Origin: Oligoflexia bacterium
GTDB taxonomy: Bacteria; Bdellovibrionota; UBA1018
NCBI GenBank assembly: GCA_903854365.1
Contig: CAINWE010000446.1
Span: forward strand, 1-9,252
DNA: 9,252 nt
Direction: 5' to 3'
A program made the translations under genes and the position numbers. The notes beneath the pieces were generated by a model. That model did no database searches. It saw only the letters and a program-made list of their open reading frames with translations, and was not told where the DNA came from. Shown here piece by piece: positions 1 through 6,775 of this stretch (position 1 is the stretch's first letter; every line of letters begins with the position of its first letter).

Positions 1-1204
1 CCCACTTCCAATCGATCAGGAGATCTTTTGTTAAGAAGGAAGCAACAATCATTCGAACTCGATTGTGCATCCACCCCGTCGTTTTTAATTGCCGCATTCC
101 AGCATCCACGATGGGAAATCCAGTTCTGCCTTCCGTCCAAGCTTCAAAATAGTTTTGCCGATTCTCCCACTGCAAATGACGATAGTGAGGGAGAAAAGCT
201 TCGGTCTCTACATCAGGGCGATGGTAAAGAATATGATAGTAAAATTCGCGCCAGATGATTTCCTTCAGAAACTGCACTGATCCGGACTTTTGCTTAAAGT
301 CAAAATCTTTAAGCCCTAATCCTGCCAAGACTAATGCCGGAGTGATCGACCCATTTTTGAGATAAAGACTCAGCCCCGAGGTCCCCTGAACCGCGGGAAA
401 GTCCCGCTGATCTAAATAATGCTCAACGCCTCGCCTAAAGTTTTTCAAGGTCCGATAGGCCACGAGACTGCCAGCAGGTGGGATCTGAATTCTTACATTC
501 TTTTGGTTAATTTTAATAAAATGCTCGAGCGCATCCTCAAAAACAACAGAATCCGCACCACTCTCGACTGACCCACTGACCTCACCCAAAAGCTGATCCC
601 AAGTCAAATGAAAAAAAGGCTCGATTTTTTCACCGGCACTCCGCTTCTCCAAATAGCTCAGCGCCTCTTTTTGAGCCAAGAGGCGCTCTTGATGATGATC
701 CTCTTGAATCATCGACAGCCATTTTCGGCAAAACGGGCTATAGACTTGATAAAAACTCGGGACTCCAGGCTCCTTCTGAAGTTCATGTGGCTCAATCACA
801 AGATGGTCGCGCTCGGTATGGGTGATCACCCCATGCGCTTCGATTTGACGGCTCATTCGAGCATCCCGGTCTCGCGCAAAAGGCTCATAATCTCGATTAT
901 AAGTCACACAGCGAGGTAGGTTCCGATGCAACCCACGAAAAAGACTCTCAAACCCCTCCTCGGGCTGCTGATCGAGAACCAACAAGTCTCCGCCCATTTC
1001 GCGAAGCTCTGCCCGGAGCTCCTTCAGGGTTTCTAGGAAAAATGCAAACCGATGATGTGAAAAATCAGGACGAGACAGAAACTTTGAATCAAAGAAAAAG
1101 ATCCCCAGGGTCCTACCTTGATTCTTCTTCCAATTCCATTTCAGCGCAGAATTACCAGCAATTCTCAAGTCTCGCCTAAACCAATGCAACCCGTATTGAA
1201 CCAT
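1..1204 (-). CDS. phr: Class I CPD deoxyribodipyrimidine photolyase (C-terminus beyond left edge)
   Basis: This flavoprotein uses blue light to split cyclobutane pyrimidine dimers in DNA. The open frame runs from ATG at 1204 to the left edge and shows about 401 residues, so roughly the last 70 of a usual 470 are missing. The N-terminus has the antenna-domain signature HWFRRDLRI (residues 7-15). The FAD-binding region has RDFPAVQGTSGLSLYL, then IIWREFYYHIL and TGWMHNRVRM (376-385). By alignment with E. coli PhrB from memory, E315/W318 and N381/R382 match the dimer-binding residues E274/W277 and N341/R342. W346 and W399 match W306 and W359 of the electron-transfer triad; the third Trp lies outside the window. 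An AGGG Shine-Dalgarno sits 5 nt before the ATG. The gene lies 49 bp downstream of the Hint gene on the same strand, so it may be co-transcribed or use its own promoter in the gap, where two dyads occur. Confidence 0.95.
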   Translation of the reverse strand, partial: MVQYGLHWFRRDLRIAGNSALKWNWKKNQGRTLGIFFFDSKFLSRPDFSHHRFAFFLETLKELRAELREMGGDLLVLDQQPEEGFESLFRGLHRNLPRCVTYNRDYEPFARDRDARMSRQIEAHGVITHTERDHLVIEPHELQKEPGVPSFYQVYSPFCRKWLSMIQEDHHQERLLAQKEALSYLEKRSAGEKIEPFFHLTWDQLLGEVSGSVESGADSVVFEDALEHFIKINQKNVRIQIPPAGSLVAYRTLKNFRRGVEHYLDQRDFPAVQGTSGLSLYLKNGSITPALVLAGLGLKDFDFKQKSGSVQFLKEIIWREFYYHILYHRPDVETEAFLPHYRHLQWENRQNYFEAWTEGRTGFPIVDAGMRQLKTTGWMHNRVRMIVASFLTKDLLIDWKW

Positions 1205-1218
1205 GATCACCCTATTCC

Positions 1219-1264
1219 GATGAAATCGAGTTCATCATTACAATTCTCATGAACTAGAGTTCAT
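1219..1264. promoter_or_regulatory. Two tandem dyads upstream of the photolyase gene (candidate operators)
   Basis: Two near-identical inverted repeats lie between the end of the Hint gene and phr. One is GATGAA-6 nt-TTCATC (1219-1236). The other is ATGAAC-4 nt-GTTCAT (1249-1264). On the plus strand the 11-mer GAGTTCATCAT occurs in both (1228-1238 and 1257-1267), 29 bp apart. The second copy overlaps the stop codon and last codons of the Hint gene. The arrangement resembles a double operator for a dimeric regulator controlling phr, but no convincing -35/-10 pair was found, so function is inferred. An alternative is a small tandem duplication of the Hint gene end. Confidence 0.4.
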
Positions 1265-2567
1265 CATGATGCCGACCTCGAAGACTTTTGTACTGAGTAC
1301 TATCGACACCCTCGGGAACATCTTCGACGGGTTGAGGCTGAGTAACAAATCCGAGAGGATAGAAAACCTGAGCGGCTCCCAACCATACATCATCCCAGCG
1401 CCCAGAACCTCGAACCGTAGCTGCATCAACGGGAGCAGGCGGAAACATCGTCCTGCGGATCTTGAACAATGCCTGAGTCACCGCAGGGTCTTTGAAGGTC
1501 GAGTAACAGCTCACGACGGTACCCTGACTCGCCTCTGGGTCGCCATAAACCACCAAGGTTCCTGCCTCAGTTTCTGGGGCATACAAGCCGCGCTCCGAGA
1601 CCTCTTGCGGCGTGGTATCGATCGAAAGGGTTGCCCCAGCTTGAGTCCATAATAAGTCTCCTGCCACCAGATCTTTCGCAAATTTCGTTTGAGCAGTTTT
1701 TTGATCGAACACTTCCCCCATCGCATGAGCGACGTAAACTAAGTGTTCCGGCGAAATGAGAAATGCTGAGTCCCGATGCATGACCTGGAGAAAAACCGAC
1801 TTCTTGCCGGGTTGGCGATGTGGAACGTCCACAATTTTAGAAAAAATCTGAGATCCGTTGGATTCCTGACCTACTTCCACCCAATCCCCAATGCGAATCT
1901 CTCGCATTGCCTTAGCCTGAACCGTCCCATCGGAGGCTTTCACCTTTAGCCAAGTTTTATCAGGAAAACATGAGCCGGAACTCGGATCTGGGACATAATG
2001 AAGACAAGACGGACAATAAACGCGGCTACACATCACGTTTTCATAACCACCCGATTGAGCAATTGCGCTCGCCATGCAGTAAGTGGCTGAGAAATCAGAT
2101 CCATATTGATCACAAATCACACCCGCATCCTGACCAATCGTGTCATAGCTCGTCTGCGTGCAGTATCGAGTGGAGTGTTCATCAGGAGTATCAATTTTGG
2201 AGCAAATCACTCCGTCGTAAGGTCCAGAAGAAGCACGAGAAACCAAAGTACAGCTCACACCATGATCCATCGGACCATATTGAAGACAAACCACCGAGGT
2301 TAGCCCCTGATCGGAAATTGCATCAACACTTTCGCAGTCTAACGCGGTTCCAGCTACCCATTGACCAGCCTCAGCAGACGGTACTCGCCCACAGGCAAGG
2401 ATGAACCCTACCGAGGCACACCTTTTCACGATCTTCTTCAGTGAGGAAGCCTCAGCTTTATTTTGATCCGCTTGCCCTGCAGACGTAACCGATCCTGAAA
2501 AACTAAGAAGGAGACAGAGAGATACCCAACCCGGCGAAGGCATTTGCAATGAACGATAGAATCGCAT
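1254..2567 (-). CDS. Secreted Cys-repeat protein with C-terminal Hedgehog-type Hint (Hog-like) autoprocessing domain
   Basis: The protein has 437 residues from ATG 2567. That start is preferred over an upstream in-frame TTG at 2582 because a GGAG Shine-Dalgarno lies 9 nt before it. Residues 1-30 form a signal peptide with hydrophobic core WVSLCLLLSFSGSV and likely cleavage after TSA. Residues 78-188 hold four repeats, each with C-x15-C, ending in a CPSC pair. From C200 a Hint domain follows: SCFPDKTW, IGDWVEV, an IVD Asp (D247), SPEHLVYV (S272, H275), GLYAPETEAGTLVV, and SCY (C354). These match the order of blocks in Hedgehog C-terminal domains, where the Cys starts an N-S acyl shift and the protein cleaves itself. 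Unlike inteins there is no terminal His-Asn, so splicing is not expected. About 80 residues follow C354, including GRWDDVW, and the chain ends in HDEL. The substrate joined to the N-terminal part, if any, is unknown. The gene is divergent from the FAD oxidoreductase. Confidence 0.85.
   Translation of the reverse strand: MRFYRSLQMPSPGWVSLCLLLSFSGSVTSAGQADQNKAEASSLKKIVKRCASVGFILACGRVPSAEAGQWVAGTALDCESVDAISDQGLTSVVCLQYGPMDHGVSCTLVSRASSGPYDGVICSKIDTPDEHSTRYCTQTSYDTIGQDAGVICDQYGSDFSATYCMASAIAQSGGYENVMCSRVYCPSCLHYVPDPSSGSCFPDKTWLKVKASDGTVQAKAMREIRIGDWVEVGQESNGSQIFSKIVDVPHRQPGKKSVFLQVMHRDSAFLISPEHLVYVAHAMGEVFDQKTAQTKFAKDLVAGDLLWTQAGATLSIDTTPQEVSERGLYAPETEAGTLVVYGDPEASQGTVVSCYSTFKDPAVTQALFKIRRTMFPPAPVDAATVRGSGRWDDVWLGAAQVFYPLGFVTQPQPVEDVPEGVDSTQYKSLRGRHHDEL
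1506..1970 (-). other. Hint/Hog autoprocessing domain (C200 to C354 of the secreted protein)
   Basis: The domain begins at the junction Cys in GSCFP and ends at the SCY motif. Compared from memory with Drosophila and vertebrate Hedgehog, the junction Cys, the block Asp used as general base in cholesterolysis, the His of the TxxH motif and the late Cys of ASCYA all have counterparts at the same relative positions. The Thr of TxxH is replaced by Ser, and the residue before the junction Cys is Ser where Hedgehog has Gly. It could instead be a simple hydrolytic or thiol-reactive bacterial Hint domain. Confidence 0.75.
2004..2336 (-). repeat. Four-copy protein-level tandem repeat, C-x15-C, in the Hint protein
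   Basis: The encoded repeats (Hint-protein residues 78-188) begin at C78, C106, C136 and C164, with partners at C94, C122, C152 and C180. Cys-to-Cys spacing is exactly 15 residues in all four, and the period is 28, 30 and 28 residues. The second half of each has a conserved pattern, as in DGVIC, AGVIC and ENVMC, and copies 1 and 3 continue with QYG. A CxxC-like pair (C185, C188) ends the array 12 residues before the catalytic Cys. In an exported protein these are probably disulphides. I do not recognise the repeat family. Confidence 0.7.
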
Positions 2568-2619
2568 AAATCTAGACTCCAAGGAATTGCCCCCAACCCC
2601 AATGAATTGTCCCTCAACC

Positions 2620-2632
2620 TACCATCGTGGTA
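2620..2632. promoter_or_regulatory. Short dyad in the divergent Hint/FAD intergenic region
   Basis: TACCA-TCG-TGGTA is a perfect 5-bp inverted repeat in the 82 bp between the two divergent starts. It lies just upstream of the Shine-Dalgarno of the FAD gene and could be a shared operator or a leader hairpin. Such a short dyad can arise by chance. Confidence 0.2.
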
Positions 2633-2649
2633 AAAGGATTCAAGCTCAA

Positions 2650-3717
2650 ATGAATATCCACTCCGTCTCAAAGCAGCAGATCATCCCGGATTGGCTCATT
2701 TTGGGCGCTGGCGTTTCGGGCCTCATCACAGGTTCTCTGCTCCTTGAGCAAGGCCAATCGATTCAAATTTTAGAAAAGTCGAACGGAGTGGGAGGCCGCC
2801 TTGCCACGCGAAGGATCGCCTTTCCCGATGACCCAAAACGAATCGCCCAATTTGATCATGGACTCCCGATCATCGAACTCTTCCATCCTGAAGTGATTGA
2901 GATTTTAGCTGAACTTTTGGGAAGTCCCGTTTTGGACTCTTGGCAATGGCCGGAAGCATCCAAATGGGGTAGTACGGCCTTAAAAGTCCTACGTCCACTC
3001 CCTGGTATGAATGCTTTTGCCAAGGCCTTTCCAGCTTCAGGCAGCCTCCAAAACAACAAAAAGATTCACCAACTCAAATACGACCCCAGCGAGCAACTCT
3101 GGCTCGCATCTACTCAGGAAGGCTCCACCTTCTCGGGTCGAAACATCATCTCTACTCTCCCCACTCCTCAGATGTTAGAGCTTCTAGACCGCAGCCCACT
3201 CGAGTTTGAGGGTGGAATCCCCGAAAAAATTCGAAGCTCCCAATACCATCCAGCTCTGAGCGTACTGGTGATTCCACAAGATCCAGACAAAACCCTGCGC
3301 ACGGACGCAAGACATTTCCAACTCTTAAGGAATCCATCACCCCACATCGGACTTGCCTGGGAAAACCAATGGAAGGGAATCTCAACCACCACTCCGTGTA
3401 TGACTCTCTCTCCCACTCCTGAACTCGCCCAAGAATTATTCTCAGCACCCGATCCGGAGATTCTTCATCGAGTTCTCAAGGAACTCGAGGCCTGGGAAAA
3501 AATCGAAGTTTCTCAATTTCAAATCCACCGTTGGCGCTACGCTCAACCGAAGGACTCTCTCGGACCAACATCCATCTCCCTGACCCTCAAAAACTCTAGT
3601 CCGGAATCAGCCTTGCATCTCTGCGGTGATAGCTTCGGCCCATCCGAAATGAGTCCCTTTGAGCGCGCCGTTCTCTCCGGGGCCCATCTCGCTCAGAAGC
3701 AGGTCGCCAAGCGATAG
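2650..3717 (+). CDS. Renalase-like NAD/FAD-dependent oxidoreductase (amine-oxidase fold, COG3380-type)
   Basis: This is a predicted soluble flavoprotein of 355 residues. The ATG at 2650 is chosen because AAGGAT precedes it by about 10 nt and it lies just before the Rossmann fold; in-frame TTG 2587 and ATG 2602 lack a suitable site and would overlap the divergent promoter region. The N-terminus has the dinucleotide motif GAGVSG (19-24), an acidic residue E42 ending the second strand, and GGRLATRR (48-55), typical of the amine oxidase/renalase group, then FDHG (68-71). Near the C-terminus are RWRYAQP (294-300) and CGDSFG (325-330), a second FAD-contact region. No signal peptide is seen. Proteins of this type often occur beside photolyases in light-response clusters; the substrate is unknown. 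I am sure of the fold, not of the reaction. Confidence 0.88.
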   Translation: MNIHSVSKQQIIPDWLILGAGVSGLITGSLLLEQGQSIQILEKSNGVGGRLATRRIAFPDDPKRIAQFDHGLPIIELFHPEVIEILAELLGSPVLDSWQWPEASKWGSTALKVLRPLPGMNAFAKAFPASGSLQNNKKIHQLKYDPSEQLWLASTQEGSTFSGRNIISTLPTPQMLELLDRSPLEFEGGIPEKIRSSQYHPALSVLVIPQDPDKTLRTDARHFQLLRNPSPHIGLAWENQWKGISTTTPCMTLSPTPELAQELFSAPDPEILHRVLKELEAWEKIEVSQFQIHRWRYAQPKDSLGPTSISLTLKNSSPESALHLCGDSFGPSEMSPFERAVLSGAHLAQKQVAKR

Positions 3718-3989
3718 TCACCGTCCCACACAAGGAGCCATAGACTTTAGCCTCGGGACCTTTTCGGCGCACTCTTTCTTCGACCTTTCTCAAAAACCCT
3801 TCGGTCACAAGCCGAGGTGAACCATCGGCGATGGGCACGGCCTCATGATCGATTCTTTTAAATAAAACCAAGAAAAATTAAACTAGATATAATGAATAAC
3901 GGACTTAAGCAGACACAGGTAATTCATCACTCATTACGTTTCATCCATTGTGATCACTCCCTGACTCAAACCTAAACCACACGGGAGCC
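3718..3989. other. Convergent intergenic gap with no clear gene or terminator
   Basis: This gap separates the 3' ends of the FAD gene and the DUF1295 gene. I found no hairpin with a U-tract for either strand; an imperfect GCCGA/TCGGC stem near 3811-3830 has no T-run. A minus-strand open frame from 3871 into the end of the FAD gene has plausible codon use between about 3720 and 3850 but starts with TTG, lacks a ribosome site and matches nothing I know. It could be a decayed gene fragment. The stretch 3860-3960 is A/T-rich and non-coding. Confidence 0.5.
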
Positions 3990-4772
3990 TTACTTTTTAG
4001 GAAACCAGGGAATCAACGCCGATGTAGTCTCGCGATAGCGTTGATAGGCGATATTATCAGCGTATTTTTTTTCTAACATCGGCACGCCGGACACCTTCAC
4101 GAGAAAAAAAGTAATCGTCACAGGCCCCAAAACGGTCCAGAACGGTGCAGAGCCCGCGTAACTCACCAAAAAAATTCCCCACCAAAGGAGAGCTTCGCCA
4201 AAATAATTCGGGTGACGGCTGTATTTCCAAAGACCCGATTGCATGATGAGAGGAGCCCGCCCCTCGACGTGAGCTCGGGCCTGTCGAAAGTGGGCCATTT
4301 GGGCATCCGCAACCGCTTCGCAGGCCAGCCCGATACCCCATAGGCTGATTCCCAGAAAATCAAGCAAAGTAAAATCACCACCCGACGATCTTATCCCTGA
4401 CCACAAAGGTAGTCCCACAATCACGAGGATCAATCCCTGGAGCATAAAAACTTGCAAATAAGACCGCCACCAGACGTGCTTGCCCCATTCCTTCCGCCAG
4501 TTCTGATAACGGAAATCCTCGGGGCGGCCTCGGTTTCTCAGATAAATATAAACGGACAAGCGCAGTGCCCAGAGGCCCACGAGAACCAGGAGTAAAACCC
4601 CTCTCCAAGACTGTTCAGGCGCCAACGCAAAAAGCACTAGGGCACCGACCCAAAAACCCGGGCCCCAGATCATATCCGCAAGGTCGTTTCTTTTTTTTAA
4701 GGCCGCGACGCCATACGCAAGCGTCATGTAAGCCCAAATGACTTCAGCAACCCTGAACACGTTGGCGTCCAT
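3990..4772 (-). CDS. DUF1295 family membrane protein (steroid 5-alpha-reductase-like superfamily)
   Basis: This is an integral inner-membrane protein of 260 residues. It has several hydrophobic segments (about 35-52, 57-76, 107-124, 136-152, 191-225). It carries the family signature GLWKYSRHPNYFGE (180-193), followed by a second conserved stretch, VSGVPMLEKKY (227-237), and ends in LIPWFP. The fold belongs to the superfamily of steroid 5-alpha reductases and isoprenylcysteine methyltransferases, where the RHPNY region binds the cofactor. The substrate of bacterial members is not established, although they are often placed in light-induced lipid-modification clusters. Its ATG overlaps the stop of the upstream kinase gene by one base (TAATG), so translation is probably coupled. 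It is the last gene of a three-gene minus-strand operon. Confidence 0.9.
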   Translation of the reverse strand: MDANVFRVAEVIWAYMTLAYGVAALKKRNDLADMIWGPGFWVGALVLFALAPEQSWRGVLLLVLVGLWALRLSVYIYLRNRGRPEDFRYQNWRKEWGKHVWWRSYLQVFMLQGLILVIVGLPLWSGIRSSGGDFTLLDFLGISLWGIGLACEAVADAQMAHFRQARAHVEGRAPLIMQSGLWKYSRHPNYFGEALLWWGIFLVSYAGSAPFWTVLGPVTITFFLVKVSGVPMLEKKYADNIAYQRYRETTSALIPWFPKK

Positions 4773-6076
4773 TAGAGGAGCGCCTCGAATTGTTCGGTAT
4801 AGGTCCGCAAGGGCAACTTCACGTTCAAGGCCCTCAAAATGTAAAACACACCCGACAGTTTACGGTGCAGAAAAATCAAACTTTTTGGTGGAGGCGAATA
4901 ACGAAGCGTCCTGACTAATTCACGAATGATTTTTCTCATCGTCTCTGGATACTGACTATCCCCAAAGTCATACTCCTTCAAAGTAATCGGGCGCATACTC
5001 TCGAAGAGTAGTTCCTTAAAAACTTCCTTAGCCTCCTCTGACTCCCTTGGATCAATTAACCCCATTTCTTCACCGATTCTCAAAACCTTTTTCTTATCTT
5101 TTGCTAAAGTGGCCATAATAAGTTGAGAATATTTTTTTCTAAACTCTAAATCGTACCGCTTGGTCGCTCCGAAATCGAGTAAGACGAGCTTGCGATCGCT
5201 TGGCCTGAACAGAAAATTTCCGAGATTCGGGTCGGTCTGAACCAAGCCCCATTCACAAAACTCTTGTGCATACAGTGCAAGAATCAATTTTCCGTAGAAC
5301 ATTCTCAGCTCGCGGGTAGCTGTGGGTGTCTTCAACCAATCCATGAGTTTAATCCCAGTCTCGAAATCCATCGTCACGACCTTAGACGTACTCAAGCCAG
5401 AATGAACCGAGGGGATGACTAACTCAGGCTCTCCTCGTGCGAGCGCTCGATACTCCGCTGCAAAGCCCGCCTCCTTGATGTAATCGGCCTCTTGAATGAA
5501 AATCTCAGAGAATTCCTCGAGCAAATCATTCAGATTAACTTGCTTACCCAGGATGACTGAAACCGTTTTTAAAAGGGTGCCCAACACCTTGACGTCCGAA
5601 TGCACGGTATCCTGAATCCCGGGATACTGAATCTTAACGGCAACGGCGAGACCACTGGGTAAGGTCGCCCGATGGACCTGTCCGATACTGGCTGCGGCGA
5701 TCGGCTGCCGGGACAAGTCGCGCAATTCAGCATAGCGACCCCCGAGCTCCTCTCGCAAAATTGACTCGACCACACTAAAATCAAGCGAACTGGCGTCAGA
5801 TTGAAGCTGATCTAGGACCTGGCAAATCTCTTCAGGAAAGTAATCTCGGGCCTCTAAGGCCAAAACTTGTCCCAGCTTCATCGCAGCGCCTTTCAGATTA
5901 CTCAGTTCTTTGACCAAAGTAGTCATCTGCGCCAAATTCAAAATTGAATTTTCCTGTCCCCGCCCTTGAACCCGCCGCACTAGCTCCTGCGATGCTAAGC
6001 TACCTGCCATTTTAAGCAGTCTGCCCGTACGCTCGCGCAAGGACTTAGGAGGCTCCGAGGCTCTGACCTTAACCAT
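4772..6076 (-). CDS. ABC1/UbiB (COQ8/ADCK-like) atypical kinase
   Basis: This is a 434-residue ABC1-family protein with a protein-kinase-like fold. Members support ubiquinone biosynthesis or lipid homeostasis at membranes. Visible motifs in order: KLGQ (67-70, the KxGQ helix), the Ala-rich nucleotide loop IAAASIGQVH (126-135), VAVKIQYPG with K148, EADYIKEA (196-203), the catalytic-loop motif QTDPNLGNFLF (280-290, D282 and N287), and DFG at 301-303. The QTDPN form is closer to mitochondrial COQ8 than to the HxDPHPGN of Escherichia UbiB. No C-terminal membrane helices of the UbiB type are evident. ATG 6076 is chosen because it overlaps the end of the regulator gene by 8 bp (ATGGTTAA); an in-frame TTG at 6100 would add 8 residues. 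No other ubiquinone genes are nearby, so a role in quinone synthesis is not shown by context. Confidence 0.9.
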   Translation of the reverse strand: MVKVRASEPPKSLRERTGRLLKMAGSLASQELVRRVQGRGQENSILNLAQMTTLVKELSNLKGAAMKLGQVLALEARDYFPEEICQVLDQLQSDASSLDFSVVESILREELGGRYAELRDLSRQPIAAASIGQVHRATLPSGLAVAVKIQYPGIQDTVHSDVKVLGTLLKTVSVILGKQVNLNDLLEEFSEIFIQEADYIKEAGFAAEYRALARGEPELVIPSVHSGLSTSKVVTMDFETGIKLMDWLKTPTATRELRMFYGKLILALYAQEFCEWGLVQTDPNLGNFLFRPSDRKLVLLDFGATKRYDLEFRKKYSQLIMATLAKDKKKVLRIGEEMGLIDPRESEEAKEVFKELLFESMRPITLKEYDFGDSQYPETMRKIIRELVRTLRYSPPPKSLIFLHRKLSGVFYILRALNVKLPLRTYTEQFEALL

Positions 6077-6710
6077 GATTCGCCCCAGTTTCGGGTGCAA
6101 AACTCATCACACCTAAGGCAGCAGATACCAGCCTGAATTGAGCCGTGAGTTCATCTTGAGAGAGTGAATCCCAGCCTACGGCATCCAAAACACAACTCGC
6201 TGAGCCCACGAGAGCAATCAAGGATTCAAGCTGCTCTTCGTCAACTTTTACCTCTTTTTTAGACCCGGACAGAAGATTCGGTTGCTGCTCCGACCCTTTT
6301 TTTCTTAACTGAGCCCGCAAACCCTCTACAGCCGATTGAATTTCAGTCATCATCGGGCGCTCTCTTGCCTTTAACACGTTGAAGATGACCTCCCCTAGAT
6401 TGGGATTCGCTCGAAAATAAACCGTCCTTTTCAAACCACGCCCCACCTCTTGAATCACTTCATACTTTAAAAGTTCAGAAATCGAGAAACTCAAAAGGGT
6501 CTTCGAAACTCGCAAAACTCGGGCCAGCTGCACGGCAGACATCGGCTCTGATGAGAGAAAAAGCAAAGTCCAAATCCTTCCATGAATCGCCTTAAAGCCC
6601 CAATACTCCATAAACTCGCCCACGCCTTCGGCTACTCGTTTGAGAGCGGGAGAAACCCTCTCAGGACTCTGCCCCCCCGATTTGCGCTGAACTTTTTTAA
6701 TACTCGTCAT
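6069..6710 (-). CDS. GbsR/MarR family transcriptional regulator
   Basis: This is a 213-residue DNA-binding regulator with a winged helix-turn-helix at about residues 44-105. The segment FMEYWGFKAIHGRIWTLLFL (33-52) and the following MSAVQLARVLRVSKTLL are typical of the GbsR branch of the MarR superfamily; a basic wing, GRGLKRTVYF (90-99), follows. The C-terminal half is helical with a charged linker around 138-160 and would serve dimerisation or ligand sensing; the ligand is unknown. ATG 6710 has GGAG 5 nt upstream; GTG at 6716 is an alternative start. The gene heads the operon with the ABC1 kinase and DUF1295 gene and is divergent from the SOUL operon. An inverted repeat in the shared intergenic region is a likely target, which would make it autoregulated and a controller of both operons (inference). 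Confidence 0.88.
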   Translation of the reverse strand: MTSIKKVQRKSGGQSPERVSPALKRVAEGVGEFMEYWGFKAIHGRIWTLLFLSSEPMSAVQLARVLRVSKTLLSFSISELLKYEVIQEVGRGLKRTVYFRANPNLGEVIFNVLKARERPMMTEIQSAVEGLRAQLRKKGSEQQPNLLSGSKKEVKVDEEQLESLIALVGSASCVLDAVGWDSLSQDELTAQFRLVSAALGVMSFAPETGANHG

Positions 6711-6775
6711 TTGCACTCCTCACCTCGAACGTGAACTTTATCCTGACCCAGAGCAGACGGACCTGCAACAGGGGG

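Noticed and set aside
608..919. Plus-strand open frame of 103 codons
   Set aside because: It lies wholly antisense to the photolyase gene, whose frame and family motifs are unambiguous here.
1266..1652. Plus-strand open frame of 128 codons
   Set aside because: It is antisense to the Hint C-terminal region, has no ribosome site and no recognisable domain.
1506..1970. Interpretation of the Hint domain as an intein interrupting a host protein
   Set aside because: There is no C-terminal His-Asn plus Cys/Ser/Thr junction and no continuing extein of a known family; the late motif is the Hedgehog-like SCY.
1970..2404. Plus-strand open frame of 144 codons
   Set aside because: It is antisense to the signal and Cys-repeat part of the Hint protein; the His/Ser-rich translation is an artefact of the opposite strand.
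3596..3871. Full 91-codon minus-strand frame as a real gene
   Set aside because: Its 3' half overlaps the conserved C-terminus of the flavoprotein gene on the other strand and it has only a TTG start without a Shine-Dalgarno.
3950..3957. GTGATCAC palindrome in the convergent gap
   Set aside because: An isolated 8-bp palindrome between converging genes, with no promoter nearby, is expected by chance.
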